NCBI GenBank assembly: GCA_016126025.1
Contig: JAEFDA010000065.1
Span: forward strand, 1 to 14,203
Source of the DNA: Nitrososphaerota archaeon
Lineage (GTDB): Archaea > Thermoproteota > Nitrososphaeria > Nitrososphaerales > Nitrosopumilaceae
Direction of reading: 5' to 3'
DNA length: 14,203 nucleotides
The notes under the pieces were generated by a model. It had not been told where the DNA came from, did not search any database, and was given only the letters and a program-made list of their open reading frames with translations. The position numbers were made by a program, and so were the translations under genes. Within the stretch, counting starts at the first letter, position 1. Each line of letters opens with the position of its first letter. Shown one piece after another: positions 1-5,686 of the stretch.

Positions 1-1280
1 CCCTGAATGAATGAGTTGTCGTCTATCTGCCCCTCGGCCCACCACAGGGCGTTGTTCTTGATCCAGTCCGGGATGGCCGGTTTGGCCGCATCCACGATCT
101 CCGGATCCGCGGCCATTCCCGGATGCACCTCCAGCGGCAGCAGCAGAAAGTCCTGCTCGGTGGGGGACGGAACTATGTTCTCGGGCGCCAAGCCGTACAC
201 ATACAGCAGATAGTTGACGGTACCCGACTCGGCCACCGTAAACTCGATCTCCGACTGGCCCGACGGCGAATACAGGTACAGCCTGCCGTCCTCATCGGCT
301 ATGGAACGGATGGGCGGGGTAAGCGGCTCGTCGTTCTGGTCCACATCCACCACCCACAGGTCGTACTGGACCTGGTTGAGAAACGCGGTGTCATCATACT
401 TGGATATGAACTTCACCAGCATTCTCAGGGGGCAGTCCTCTACAGGCGGATCCGGCGAGTAGAACACATGCATCTGGTACAGAAAGAAGCGGGTCGGCCT
501 CTTTACGGACTGTTCCAGTTCCCTTGTGTCCGGACATCCCTGCTCGGCTTGTTCCACGGCGGTGGACACCACGCCGGCAAACGGATTCTCCGTCACGCCG
601 GTCCTGTACACCTGCAGCTCAAACTCGTACTCCTTGGGCGGAATTCCCTCCGAGACATGGGTCCAGGTGAGGGCCTTGAGCGGGAAGGGGAAGCCGTCCG
701 ACACCCACACTTGGCTGTTGGCCCCGCCGGTCCTCCAGCCTATCAGCACAACGTCGTCAAAGTGGCCTGCCGGCGTAACCAGCCCTTCGGCAACCAACTC
801 CTTTGGCAATATCTGCTCGCCGCCTATGTTGGCTATCTTGCCCCAAGAGGGCATCGAGAACCGCTTGGGCTCATTAGCGTTGGCGAACGCCGAGAGCCAC
901 ACCACCGACGACTTGAACGCCCCCCGGTACACGCCCAGATCCGCAGAGCCCCCGGTGGGCTCGGGTGCGATCTTTCCCAGCTCCATCTGTCCCACCACGG
1001 TGCGGCTGCCGTCGTACACCACCACGTGTGCCAGCCATTTCGTCTCACTTCCGACCTGAATGTCCCCCTCTATCCACATCTCCAACCGAAACTGGGCGCA
1101 TTCCTTGTAGTCCACATGACAGACATCATACACGTAGTAGTCGCCGGCCTGCATGCCCTCGCCCACGTACCAATCCCCGGGATGGTCCACCCCGCCCTGC
1201 TGAAACTGGGCCATTGCCGGAACGGCGGCGCCCGCCACGGCCACGGCAGCCGCCACGGCCATCCAAGACAGACGGGTCAT
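1..1280 (-). CDS. Secreted thaumarchaeal protein, C-terminus cut by window edge
   Basis: The minus-strand frame is open from an ATG at 1280 to the window edge: 426 codons with no stop. Residues 1-24 form a classical signal peptide (TRLSW, a hydrophobic run of Ala/Val, then PAMA before QFQQ), so the product is probably exported. The body is acidic and beta-rich, with Cys pairs (C54/C61 near the N-terminus, others near the middle) that could form disulfides. The last visible residues include IPDWIKNNALWWAEGQIDD, a motif I know from exported proteins of marine ammonia-oxidising archaea, where it is often repeated near the C-terminus. More of it probably lies outside the window. No enzymatic motif was recognised and function is unknown. 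A TATA box at 1302-1310 sits about 26 nt from the ATG, supporting this start and a leaderless mRNA. Confidence 0.85.
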   Translation of the reverse strand, partial: MTRLSWMAVAAAVAVAGAAVPAMAQFQQGGVDHPGDWYVGEGMQAGDYYVYDVCHVDYKECAQFRLEMWIEGDIQVGSETKWLAHVVVYDGSRTVVGQMELGKIAPEPTGGSADLGVYRGAFKSSVVWLSAFANANEPKRFSMPSWGKIANIGGEQILPKELVAEGLVTPAGHFDDVVLIGWRTGGANSQVWVSDGFPFPLKALTWTHVSEGIPPKEYEFELQVYRTGVTENPFAGVVSTAVEQAEQGCPDTRELEQSVKRPTRFFLYQMHVFYSPDPPVEDCPLRMLVKFISKYDDTAFLNQVQYDLWVVDVDQNDEPLTPPIRSIADEDGRLYLYSPSGQSEIEFTVAESGTVNYLLYVYGLAPENIVPSPTEQDFLLLPLEVHPGMAADPEIVDAAKPAIPDWIKNNALWWAEGQIDDNSFIQ

Positions 1281-1301
1281 ATTCTCACTACACCGCTGCG
1301 C

Positions 1302-1310
1302 AATATTAAA
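1302..1310 (-). promoter_or_regulatory. TATA box of the secreted-protein gene
   Basis: On the minus strand the bases read TTTAATATT, preceded by AACC. The centre is about 26 nt before the ATG at 1280, the spacing expected when transcription starts at or next to the start codon. Confidence 0.6.
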
Positions 1311-1438
1311 GGTTAGGCGGGCGGGTCGTTCTTGCGGGAGGAACCGGAGGGCAAGGTCCTGTGCCGTACGCGCCACATCAGCACACATGCCGGTGGCGCT
1401 CTCCGGCGAGGCCTCCTCTGCATGCCACTACCCATAGG

Positions 1439-1447
1439 CAAATATAG
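1439..1447 (+). promoter_or_regulatory. TATA box of the 54-aa MCEC protein gene
   Basis: CAAATATAG lies about 28 nt upstream of the ATG at 1472. This favours that ATG over the in-frame ATG at 1454, which would lie too close to the box to be in the transcript. Confidence 0.5.
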
Positions 1448-1471
1448 CGATGGATGCGGCCCCACTCCACA

Positions 1472-1636
1472 ATGTGCGAATGCTCCAAGGTGCACATGTA
1501 CGAGGTGGAGTTCAAGCTGGACGGCATGATCGTCGTGCCCACCCACAAGAACTGCGGTTTTGCCCTGAACGAGAAGCAGGCGGACACCTTCCAGAAGGAA
1601 CTGGTGAAATCGTGGGGACTGGATGAGGAGGAGTAG
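1472..1636 (+). CDS. Small hypothetical protein with N-terminal CxC (54 aa)
   Basis: A 54-aa reading frame starts MCECSKVHMYEVEFKLDG and ends GLDEEE. It has balanced charge, an amphipathic KQADTFQKELVKSW helix (residues 35-48) and a short beta-like stretch FKLDGMIVVP (14-23), which is much more protein-like than the surrounding shadow frames. Cys2, Cys4, His8, His25 and Cys28 could bind a metal, but no family was recognised. An in-frame ATG at 1454 would add six residues; the TATA box at 1439-1447 points to 1472 as the start of a leaderless mRNA. It stands alone between two minus-strand genes. Function is unknown. Confidence 0.65.
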   Translation: MCECSKVHMYEVEFKLDGMIVVPTHKNCGFALNEKQADTFQKELVKSWGLDEEE

Positions 1637-1757
1637 TACCCCACACTGGTGCTGTGGTGCGTATGACATGGCATGCAAGACCCAATAGGCCTCATCTGCT
1701 CGACAGGATATCGCCTGGGGCCATACACGCCGCGCCCATCCGCGGCCCAGCATGTCC

Positions 1758-1777
1758 AAAAAGGTAAGAAAGAGGCG
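1758..1777 (-). terminator. T-rich stop region after the CxC peptide gene
   Basis: Just after the minus-strand stop at 1781 the coding strand reads CTCTTTCTTACCTTTTT. Runs of T without a hairpin are the usual archaeal intrinsic terminators, and this is one of the few T-rich patches nearby. Confidence 0.45.
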
Positions 1778-1780
1778 CGA

Positions 1781-1915
1781 TTAGTGTTCGGTACTCGTAC
1801 AGATGTCAAGTGAGCATGTACAGGTGGCGTCGCAAAAGCACGCGCTCTGTAGTGCACAGTCGCACTCTACGCCGTTCTCCTTGGATGCCTCGCATCCGCA
1901 GGCTGCATCCGACAT
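1781..1915 (-). CDS. CxC-rich 44-aa peptide, metallothionein-like (putative)
   Basis: An ATG at 1915 opens a 44-codon frame ending in TAA at 1781-1783. Nine of the 44 residues are Cys: positions 6, 8, 18, 20, 26, 28, 32, 34 and 39. Eight of them form four CxC pairs (CGC, CDC, CFC, CTC). There are eight acidic residues, one Lys, no Arg, and His44 at the end. CxC pairs in a short acidic peptide are typical of metallothioneins and other thiolate metal-binding proteins, but I cannot assign it to a known family. There is no signal peptide, so it should be cytosolic. A TATA box with a purine/A-rich BRE-like element ends about 23 nt before the ATG, and a T-rich terminator follows the stop. Metal buffering or copper/zinc handling is inference only. 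Confidence 0.65.
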   Translation of the reverse strand: MSDAACGCEASKENGVECDCALQSACFCDATCTCSLDICTSTEH

Positions 1916-1936
1916 GCCTTACTATGCAAAAATTCT

Positions 1937-1950
1937 GCTTTTAAAGATTT
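1937..1950 (-). promoter_or_regulatory. TATA/BRE of the CxC peptide gene
   Basis: The minus strand reads GAAAATC followed by TTTAAAAG, centred about 27 nt before the ATG at 1915. The A-rich 5' part fits an archaeal BRE. The TTTAAA core is palindromic and lies also about 27 nt from a plus-strand ATG at 1969, so it might fire in both directions. Confidence 0.6.
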
Positions 1951-2098
1951 TCCATTGTTGTAATCATAATGGATAACCCGGCCAGTCCGCTCGGCGCTCC
2001 GGGATCATACCACCCCACACCCGGCAGCATGCGCGGAACCACGCGGTATGTCCGCATATGCGCTGGAATGGGAGGCCAAAGATCATATAATTATTTTG

Positions 2099-2115
2099 TA
2101 TAATACAGTATTATA
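2099..2115. repeat. Perfect 17-bp inverted repeat in AT-rich island
   Basis: TATAATAC-A-GTATTATA: two 8-base arms around a single base, inside the AT-rich island. The size and symmetry suit a dimeric regulator site, but its position relative to a promoter is unclear and AT-rich DNA forms such palindromes easily. Confidence 0.45.
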
Positions 2116-2161
2116 ACTGATTATATTATATAAAACATATTTAAAATTAAGACTGGAATCA

Positions 2162-2186
2162 CGATTGGCAAAACTGCCAAGAATCG
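2162..2186 (-). terminator. Possible hairpin terminator of the 288-aa gene
   Basis: The arms TTGGCA and TGCCAA around AAAC, with outer CGA../..TCG pairing interrupted by a two-base bulge, form a hairpin about 95 nt past the minus-strand stop at 2279. In the direction of transcription it is followed by T-rich sequence (TTAATTTTAAATATG). The distance from the stop makes the assignment weak. Confidence 0.3.
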
Positions 2187-2278
2187 CCATGCGGTGGAGG
2201 CCCGCTTGTGGTAAGATCTGGGCAGCGACGAACCCAGGCCGGGCGAGCCGGGGCGGAGGCAACCGAGACGCGGGCCGC

Positions 2279-3145
2279 CTACCGCCCTGCCAGTCCCTCC
2301 AGAATGCAGTCTGCAGTCGCCCGTACCTCCATGGCATTCCTGTGTACCGACGTGGCGTCCCGCTCCGCGTCCAAGGAGATCCGGGACGCATACCGCATGG
2401 TGGCCCTGTCGTCGGCGGATGCACCCGGCGCGAGCATGCCGTCCCTGCCCACGCGGCACAGGTAGTAGTAGCAGTCGGCCAGTCGGCCGTCGTGCTGTAG
2501 CGACGCGGCCTTGAACTCTACCACGTCCGGCGGCATCAGGCCGGCCATGTCGGAGAGGGCCGCGGCCGACCCGCACATCCGCGCAAGAAGCGACGGCGTG
2601 GCCCGCTCCACGCCCAGCGACCGGGACACCAAGGCCGGTATGCCCGTGCCATCCCTTGCCTGCCGGAGCCCGTCCAGCGCGTGGGACGAAGGTAGACGGC
2701 CGTGGGACAGCAACGCAGCGTCGGCCAGGTATAGGGTGGCGCATTTTTGCCAGCACGAGGCAACGTCCACAGGGTCCGACTGCAGGGCGCGCTGGGAACA
2801 CAGGACCGACTCGGCGGCGGCGTTCCGGATGCAGGACACAAACAGGTCGTCCCGCCGACGCCTTATGCCCTCCAAAAACGATGCCAGACTCATTGTGCCA
2901 TCCCTCAGAATCTGGAGATTCGTGAACCATACCAGGACCGCAGGGCGCGTCTCGCCCAACGAGGCGTGATGTATGACGGCCGTGCCGTCTCCCCGCCGCA
3001 CCAGCTCCGGCGGCCCGCCCGAGCCGTCAAAGGCCACCAAGTCGTGCGCGCATGACTCGGAGTTGGTGCCGTCCAGACGGCACCCGGCCAGCGCCACCGG
3101 GCTTCCGGCCGGACGCAACCCGTCCAGAACCGGGGTCAGGTCCAC
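2279..3145 (-). CDS. Hypothetical protein, probably conserved in Thaumarchaeota (288 aa)
   Basis: With a GTG start at 3145 the product is 288 aa, beginning (M)DLTPVLDGLRP and ending CILEGLAGR. The N-terminal third is beta-rich, with an ALAGCRLDGTNSESCAHDL stretch (19-35) followed by VAFD. The rest looks helical, with RRRRDD (96-101), several Cys and a CYYYLCRVGRDG segment. The early part faintly recalls nucleotidyltransferase-like folds, but I see no complete catalytic motif and assign no function. The frame stays open upstream to a TTG at 3367. The extra 74 residues are Pro/Arg/Gly-rich and look non-coding, whereas a TATA-like CAAATAGG sits about 26 nt before the GTG. No TM segment or signal peptide. 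It stands alone between the AT-rich region and the tRNA genes. Confidence 0.7.
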   Translation of the reverse strand: MDLTPVLDGLRPAGSPVALAGCRLDGTNSESCAHDLVAFDGSGGPPELVRRGDGTAVIHHASLGETRPAVLVWFTNLQILRDGTMSLASFLEGIRRRRDDLFVSCIRNAAAESVLCSQRALQSDPVDVASCWQKCATLYLADAALLSHGRLPSSHALDGLRQARDGTGIPALVSRSLGVERATPSLLARMCGSAAALSDMAGLMPPDVVEFKAASLQHDGRLADCYYYLCRVGRDGMLAPGASADDRATMRYASRISLDAERDATSVHRNAMEVRATADCILEGLAGR

Positions 3146-3166
3146 ACGCGGTATGGACCGGCCGCC

Positions 3167-3175
3167 TATTTGAGC
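3167..3175 (-). promoter_or_regulatory. Weak TATA-like box before the 288-aa gene
   Basis: The minus strand reads TCAAATAGG, centred about 26 nt before the GTG at 3145. The match is poor, and it is cited mainly because the spacing agrees with the other leaderless promoters of the window. Confidence 0.3.
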
Positions 3176-3390
3176 TTCAGATGGCCCATGTCCCAATGGG
3201 GCACCGGCGGCTTTGAGAGGACCCACACCGGGGTCTCCTGGCCAAGCGCCCAATGCGCGACTCCGCAAATGGACCGGCGGCGGTGGCCGGGGACATGCCG
3301 TTGCATACCCCCTAAATCTGCGATCGTCTTCCCCGGAGGAGGGGGCGGATTGCAGCTGTTTGGACAAGTCCCGCGGCCAAATGCCTTGCG

Positions 3391-3398
3391 TTTAAATT
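3391..3398 (+). promoter_or_regulatory. TATA box of tRNA-Glu
   Basis: TTTAAATT is centred about 27 nt before the first base of the tRNA at 3422, as expected for an archaeal tRNA promoter. The TTTAAA core is palindromic and also lies 27 nt from a minus-strand TTG at 3367. Confidence 0.6.
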
Positions 3399-3421
3399 GA
3401 GACACGTGGGATGGCAGTGGG

Positions 3422-3500
3422 GCTCCTGTGGTGTAGTCCGGTTAAGCATACTGCCCTCTCAAGGCAGTGATCCCGGGTTCAAATCCCGGCGGGAGCACCA
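3422..3500 (+). tRNA. tRNA-Glu (CTC), CCA encoded
   Basis: A complete cloverleaf can be drawn. The acceptor GCTCCTG pairs with CGGGAGC (one G-T), the D-arm contains GTGTAGTCCGGTTAAGCAT, and the anticodon stem CTGCC/GGCAG surrounds the loop CTCTCAA with anticodon CTC at 3458-3460. The variable loop is short, and the T-arm CCGGG-TTCAAAT-CCCGG is followed by discriminator A and an encoded CCA. The D-arm and GCTCC..GGAGCA ends fit archaeal tRNA-Glu. No intron. Confidence 0.95.
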
Positions 3501-3536
3501 TACCACTCTGGCGCGCCTCCGGCATAGTTCGAATGG

Positions 3537-3543
3537 TTAATTA
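3537..3543 (+). promoter_or_regulatory. TATA-like box of tRNA-Ser
   Basis: TTAATTA is centred about 30 nt before the tRNA start at 3570, the only AT-rich patch between the two tRNA genes. Separate boxes suggest the two tRNAs are transcribed individually. Confidence 0.45.
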
Positions 3544-3569
3544 CGGCCAGCCATACAGACGTGGACGCT

Positions 3570-3671
3570 GCCGGGGTCGCCTAGCCTGGTAGGGCGCGCG
3601 CTTGGAGATCATGCGACCACAGAGCGCGTTCCCGCAAGGGAACGGGAGTTCGAATCTCCCTCCCGGCGCCA
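3570..3671 (+). tRNA. tRNA-Ser (GGA) with intron, CCA encoded
   Basis: The acceptor GCCGGGG pairs with TCCCGGC. The anticodon stem CGCGC/GCGCG flanks a 22-nt loop that reduces to TTGGAGA once 15 nt are removed, giving anticodon GGA at 3604-3606. A long variable arm TTCCC-GCAA-GGGAA (3629-3642), the T-arm GGGAG-TTCGAAT-CTCCC, discriminator G and an encoded CCA all identify a class II serine tRNA. It reads UCC and UCU codons. It ends only 24 bases from the stop codon of the converging operon on the other strand. Confidence 0.92.
3608..3622 (+). other. tRNA-Ser intron, about 15 nt
   Basis: ATCATGCGACCACAG interrupts the anticodon loop at the canonical archaeal site, between bases 37 and 38. The cut could be one base further left (3607-3621), because the same mature sequence results. 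The intron CCA at 3617-3619 can pair with TGG at 3603-3605, giving part of a bulge-helix-bulge for the splicing endonuclease; I could draw only three central pairs. Confidence 0.75.
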
Positions 3672-3695
3672 TTTCATGTTCGGCCTGCCGGACAC

Positions 3696-4133
3696 CTACT
3701 TCCATATGGAGAACGTCGCCGAGTCCCGTATGGGATCCCGCTCCGGACCATACCCCTCCACGGAGATGCGGTACAGCCCCTCCAGCGCCGCGTCCCCGTC
3801 GTCCTTGATTTGGTCCCACGTCACGGTGGCGCGCATGCCCGGTTCCAGTACGTCCGCCCCGGCCCCCACAGCCTCGTACATGAGCATGCCCGAGAGGCCG
3901 GTGACGCGGAAGCCCCACGAGCCGTCCGACTCCAGCGGGACGCTCCCGCTGTTCACTATGACGGCGGTCACCAGATCCCCCCTTTGGTAGTCGCGCCGAT
4001 CCGTGTCCACGGTTATGGAGGGCCCCTCCACGTACACTATGCCCCCGCCAGAGGTGTCCATGAGTAGCAGCCCGGCCAGCAGGCCCGACGCCGCCCCCGC
4101 CGCCATGAATATGCCCAGGGTTCTCCGGGCCAA
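3696..4133 (-). CDS. Membrane-anchored protein with Ig-like domain (145 aa)
   Basis: A TTG start at 4133 directly follows the TAA of cbf5 and gives MARRTLGIF, then a hydrophobic segment (about 7-25). The arginines before it suit a signal anchor or uncleaved signal peptide. An in-frame ATG at 4106 is the alternative and would lose them. Residues 36-143 are beta-rich: ITVDTDRRDYQRGDLVTAVIVNSG, then SWGFRVTGL, PGMRATVTWDQIKDDGDAALEG and ISVEGYG..DSATFSI. This resembles Ig-like or BsuPI-type beta-sandwich domains and has no catalytic motif. It is probably a surface-exposed protein of unknown role, co-transcribed as the last gene of the ribosomal/secretion operon. Confidence 0.7.
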   Translation of the reverse strand: MARRTLGIFMAAGAASGLLAGLLLMDTSGGGIVYVEGPSITVDTDRRDYQRGDLVTAVIVNSGSVPLESDGSWGFRVTGLSGMLMYEAVGAGADVLEPGMRATVTWDQIKDDGDAALEGLYRISVEGYGPERDPIRDSATFSIWK

Positions 4134-5129
4134 TTATTCGCGCTTTCCCTTGGAGCGCCACCGCCGGGGGTACGTGCCCGGGGCCATTATGATCCGCTTG
4201 GTCTCGAAGCAGTGGCCCTTGGTGGAGTCCAGTATGTCCGACTCGGACATGGTGCACTTTACCAGCGCCACCGCCTCCCCCTTCTGCGTGTATACGGCCG
4301 CCTCGTCCCCCCGGTACATCCCCGGCGAGAGCTGGAGTATGCCGGGCACGGCCAGCTGGGCCCCGTGGCACATGGCATCGACGGCCGAGTCCCGTATTAC
4401 CACCGACTTGAGCTCCGAGAGGGCATCCTCCACGGGACGGACCAGCTGGGCGAGCTCGGAGGCGTCCCCGGTCTCCCTCCATACCGCGAAGGCGTCGGCG
4501 AGCCGGTGCAGCGTCACCAAGCCGTCGTCCTCGCCAAACTGGCTCACCCGGGTGCGGCGCAGCTCCACCATCGTGGCCCCGGGACCCAGAACCTCGCCCA
4601 TGTCATAGAATAGCTTGCGGATGTAGGTGCCCGACTCGCACACTATGCGCATCAGCGCCAGCCTCTCCTTCTGCTCCAGCAGCTCGATCTCGTGTATGGT
4701 GCGGGTGCGGGTGCGGCGCCGGACGCTGGAGCGCTGCGGGGGACGCTGGTATATCTGGCCGGTGAACTCTTCCAGTATGGCCTTGAGGTCCCCGTCGGAC
4801 GGCATGGAGTGGAACCGGCACACCGCGTGGTACTCCTTGGGCCCGTACAGCAGCACCCCCAGGGCCTTGGTGGCCTCCCCCAGTCCCAGCGGCAACACCC
4901 CGGAGACCTGCGGGTCCAGCGTGCCGCTGTGGCCCACCTTGGGCAGCCCCAGTATGCGCTTGGTCCAGGCCACCGCCTCGTGGCTGGTGGGGCCCGGCGG
5001 CTTGTCCAGCAGGATTATCCCGTACTGCAGCAGCTGGGCCATCTCCCTCCGGTTGTAGGGGGTGCCGTGGGCCGGATCCGTTATGTCCTGGTCCACCTCC
5101 ACCAGGTCGTCCAGCTGGGGCAGCGTCAT
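4134..5129 (-). CDS. truB: Cbf5/TruB-type RNA pseudouridine synthase
   Basis: This 331-aa protein matches archaeal Cbf5 (dyskerin), the catalytic subunit of H/ACA guide RNPs (with Nop10, Gar1 and L7Ae), which turns guided uridines of rRNA into pseudouridine and can also make tRNA Psi55. The TruB core starts at YGIILLDKPPGPTSHEAV (36-53). The signature GHSGTLDPQVSGVLPLGLGEATKA follows, with Asp72 as the catalytic aspartate. CESGTYIRKLFYD (about 164-176) and an RRTRVSQF segment are also conserved. A PUA domain lies at the C-terminus (about 250-325, HGAQLAVPGILQL..GDEAAVYT..GEAVAL), with a basic tail RRWRSKGKRE, as in Cbf5 rather than bacterial TruB. Its ATG overlaps the cmk stop (ATGA). Confidence 0.93.
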   Translation of the reverse strand: MTLPQLDDLVEVDQDITDPAHGTPYNRREMAQLLQYGIILLDKPPGPTSHEAVAWTKRILGLPKVGHSGTLDPQVSGVLPLGLGEATKALGVLLYGPKEYHAVCRFHSMPSDGDLKAILEEFTGQIYQRPPQRSSVRRRTRTRTIHEIELLEQKERLALMRIVCESGTYIRKLFYDMGEVLGPGATMVELRRTRVSQFGEDDGLVTLHRLADAFAVWRETGDASELAQLVRPVEDALSELKSVVIRDSAVDAMCHGAQLAVPGILQLSPGMYRGDEAAVYTQKGEAVALVKCTMSESDILDSTKGHCFETKRIIMAPGTYPRRWRSKGKRE

Positions 5130-5686
5130 CTCATCTCTTCCAGACGCCCGGCCAGCTCGGCCACGACCTGCTCCACGTCCTTGCCGTCTGTCTGCACCAC
5201 GATATCAAATACCGAGTCGTCGCGGCCGAACCTGAAGTTGTAGTGGCGCCGGTACAGGTCCACGTTGCGGTCGTAGCGGCTCTGGGCTATGCGGTATGCC
5301 TCCTCGGCCCCCACGCCGTCGCGGCCCTGCAGCCGGCGGGCGCTGACGTCCCGGGAGCACTCCAGCCACACCTTCACCGCGTCGTTCTGCAGCCAGGGCA
5401 GGGTGTAGCTGGTGACCACGACCCCGCCATCGTTGCACCTCTCCGTCAGGAGGTCGTCGACGCGTATGTCTATCCCAAAGTCCTTCTCCCGGACGTCCAG
5501 GAACCTCATCCCCTCGGCGGTGTCCCACCAGTCCTCGCCGGATGGGTCAAACCCCCTCTCGCGGGCCAGCTCCTTTAGCATGCTTCCCCCGTCCAGCCAC
5601 TCCATGCCGTACCTTTCGGCCAGTATGCGGGCCACGGTGGACTTGCCCACCGCGGGGGGCCCTGATATCACGATGGAGCGGGTCAA
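5126..5686 (-). CDS. cmk: Cytidylate kinase
   Basis: A P-loop kinase of 186 aa (CMP/dCMP phosphorylation, pyrimidine nucleotide pool) of the archaeal Cmk type. It starts TRSIVISGPPAVGKSTVARILAE, with the Walker A at residues 9-17. The LDGGSMLKELARERGFD segment (nucleoside monophosphate site) follows, with VVTSYTLPWL and WLECSRDVSARRLQGRDG (lid region) after it and a C-terminal helix AELAGRLEEMR. The frame stays open far upstream (to 6106), but the kinase homology begins at a TTG at 5686 that overlaps the TGA of DUF106 (TTGA), so that start was chosen. Downstream it overlaps truB by ATGA. The identification rests on motifs and on the conserved secY-adk-DUF106-cmk-truB order. Confidence 0.87.
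   Translation of the reverse strand: MTRSIVISGPPAVGKSTVARILAERYGMEWLDGGSMLKELARERGFDPSGEDWWDTAEGMRFLDVREKDFGIDIRVDDLLTERCNDGGVVVTSYTLPWLQNDAVKVWLECSRDVSARRLQGRDGVGAEEAYRIAQSRYDRNVDLYRRHYNFRFGRDDSVFDIVVQTDGKDVEQVVAELAGRLEEMR

Larger units (their letters stand above)
1916..2278. other. Intergenic region with AT-rich island
   Basis: About 360 bases lie between the CxC peptide gene and the 288-aa hypothetical gene. It holds the TATA region near 1940, a GC-rich stretch (1971-2080), a strongly AT-rich island (about 2083-2152), an imperfect hairpin (2162-2186) and then GC-rich sequence up to the gene end. Two short frames lie here (plus 1969-2103, 44 aa; minus 1964-2086, 40 aa); neither looks clearly like protein. 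No RNA gene was recognised. Confidence 0.6.

Noticed and set aside
123..1316. 397-codon plus-strand frame
   Set aside because: It is antisense to the secreted-protein gene, is very rich in His/Arg/Gly/Leu without domain features, and starts inside that gene. The opposite strand has a signal peptide and a known motif.
1313..1857. Minus-strand frames of 148 and 159 codons
   Set aside because: They cover the 54-aa plus-strand gene and a terminator region, have no protein-like pattern and no promoter. They arise from the high GC content.
1964..2086. 40-aa minus-strand frame starting MIFGLPF
   Set aside because: Some AT-rich sequence lies before it, but the composition is random-looking, it overlaps the promoter region of the CxC peptide and has no supporting motif.
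2121..2930. 269-codon minus-strand frame
   Set aside because: A frame-shifted shadow of the 288-aa gene, Arg/Gly/His-rich and running into the AT-rich island.
3541..4482. 313-codon minus-strand frame
   Set aside because: Shadow of cbf5 and the Ig-like gene; it also crosses the tRNA-Ser.
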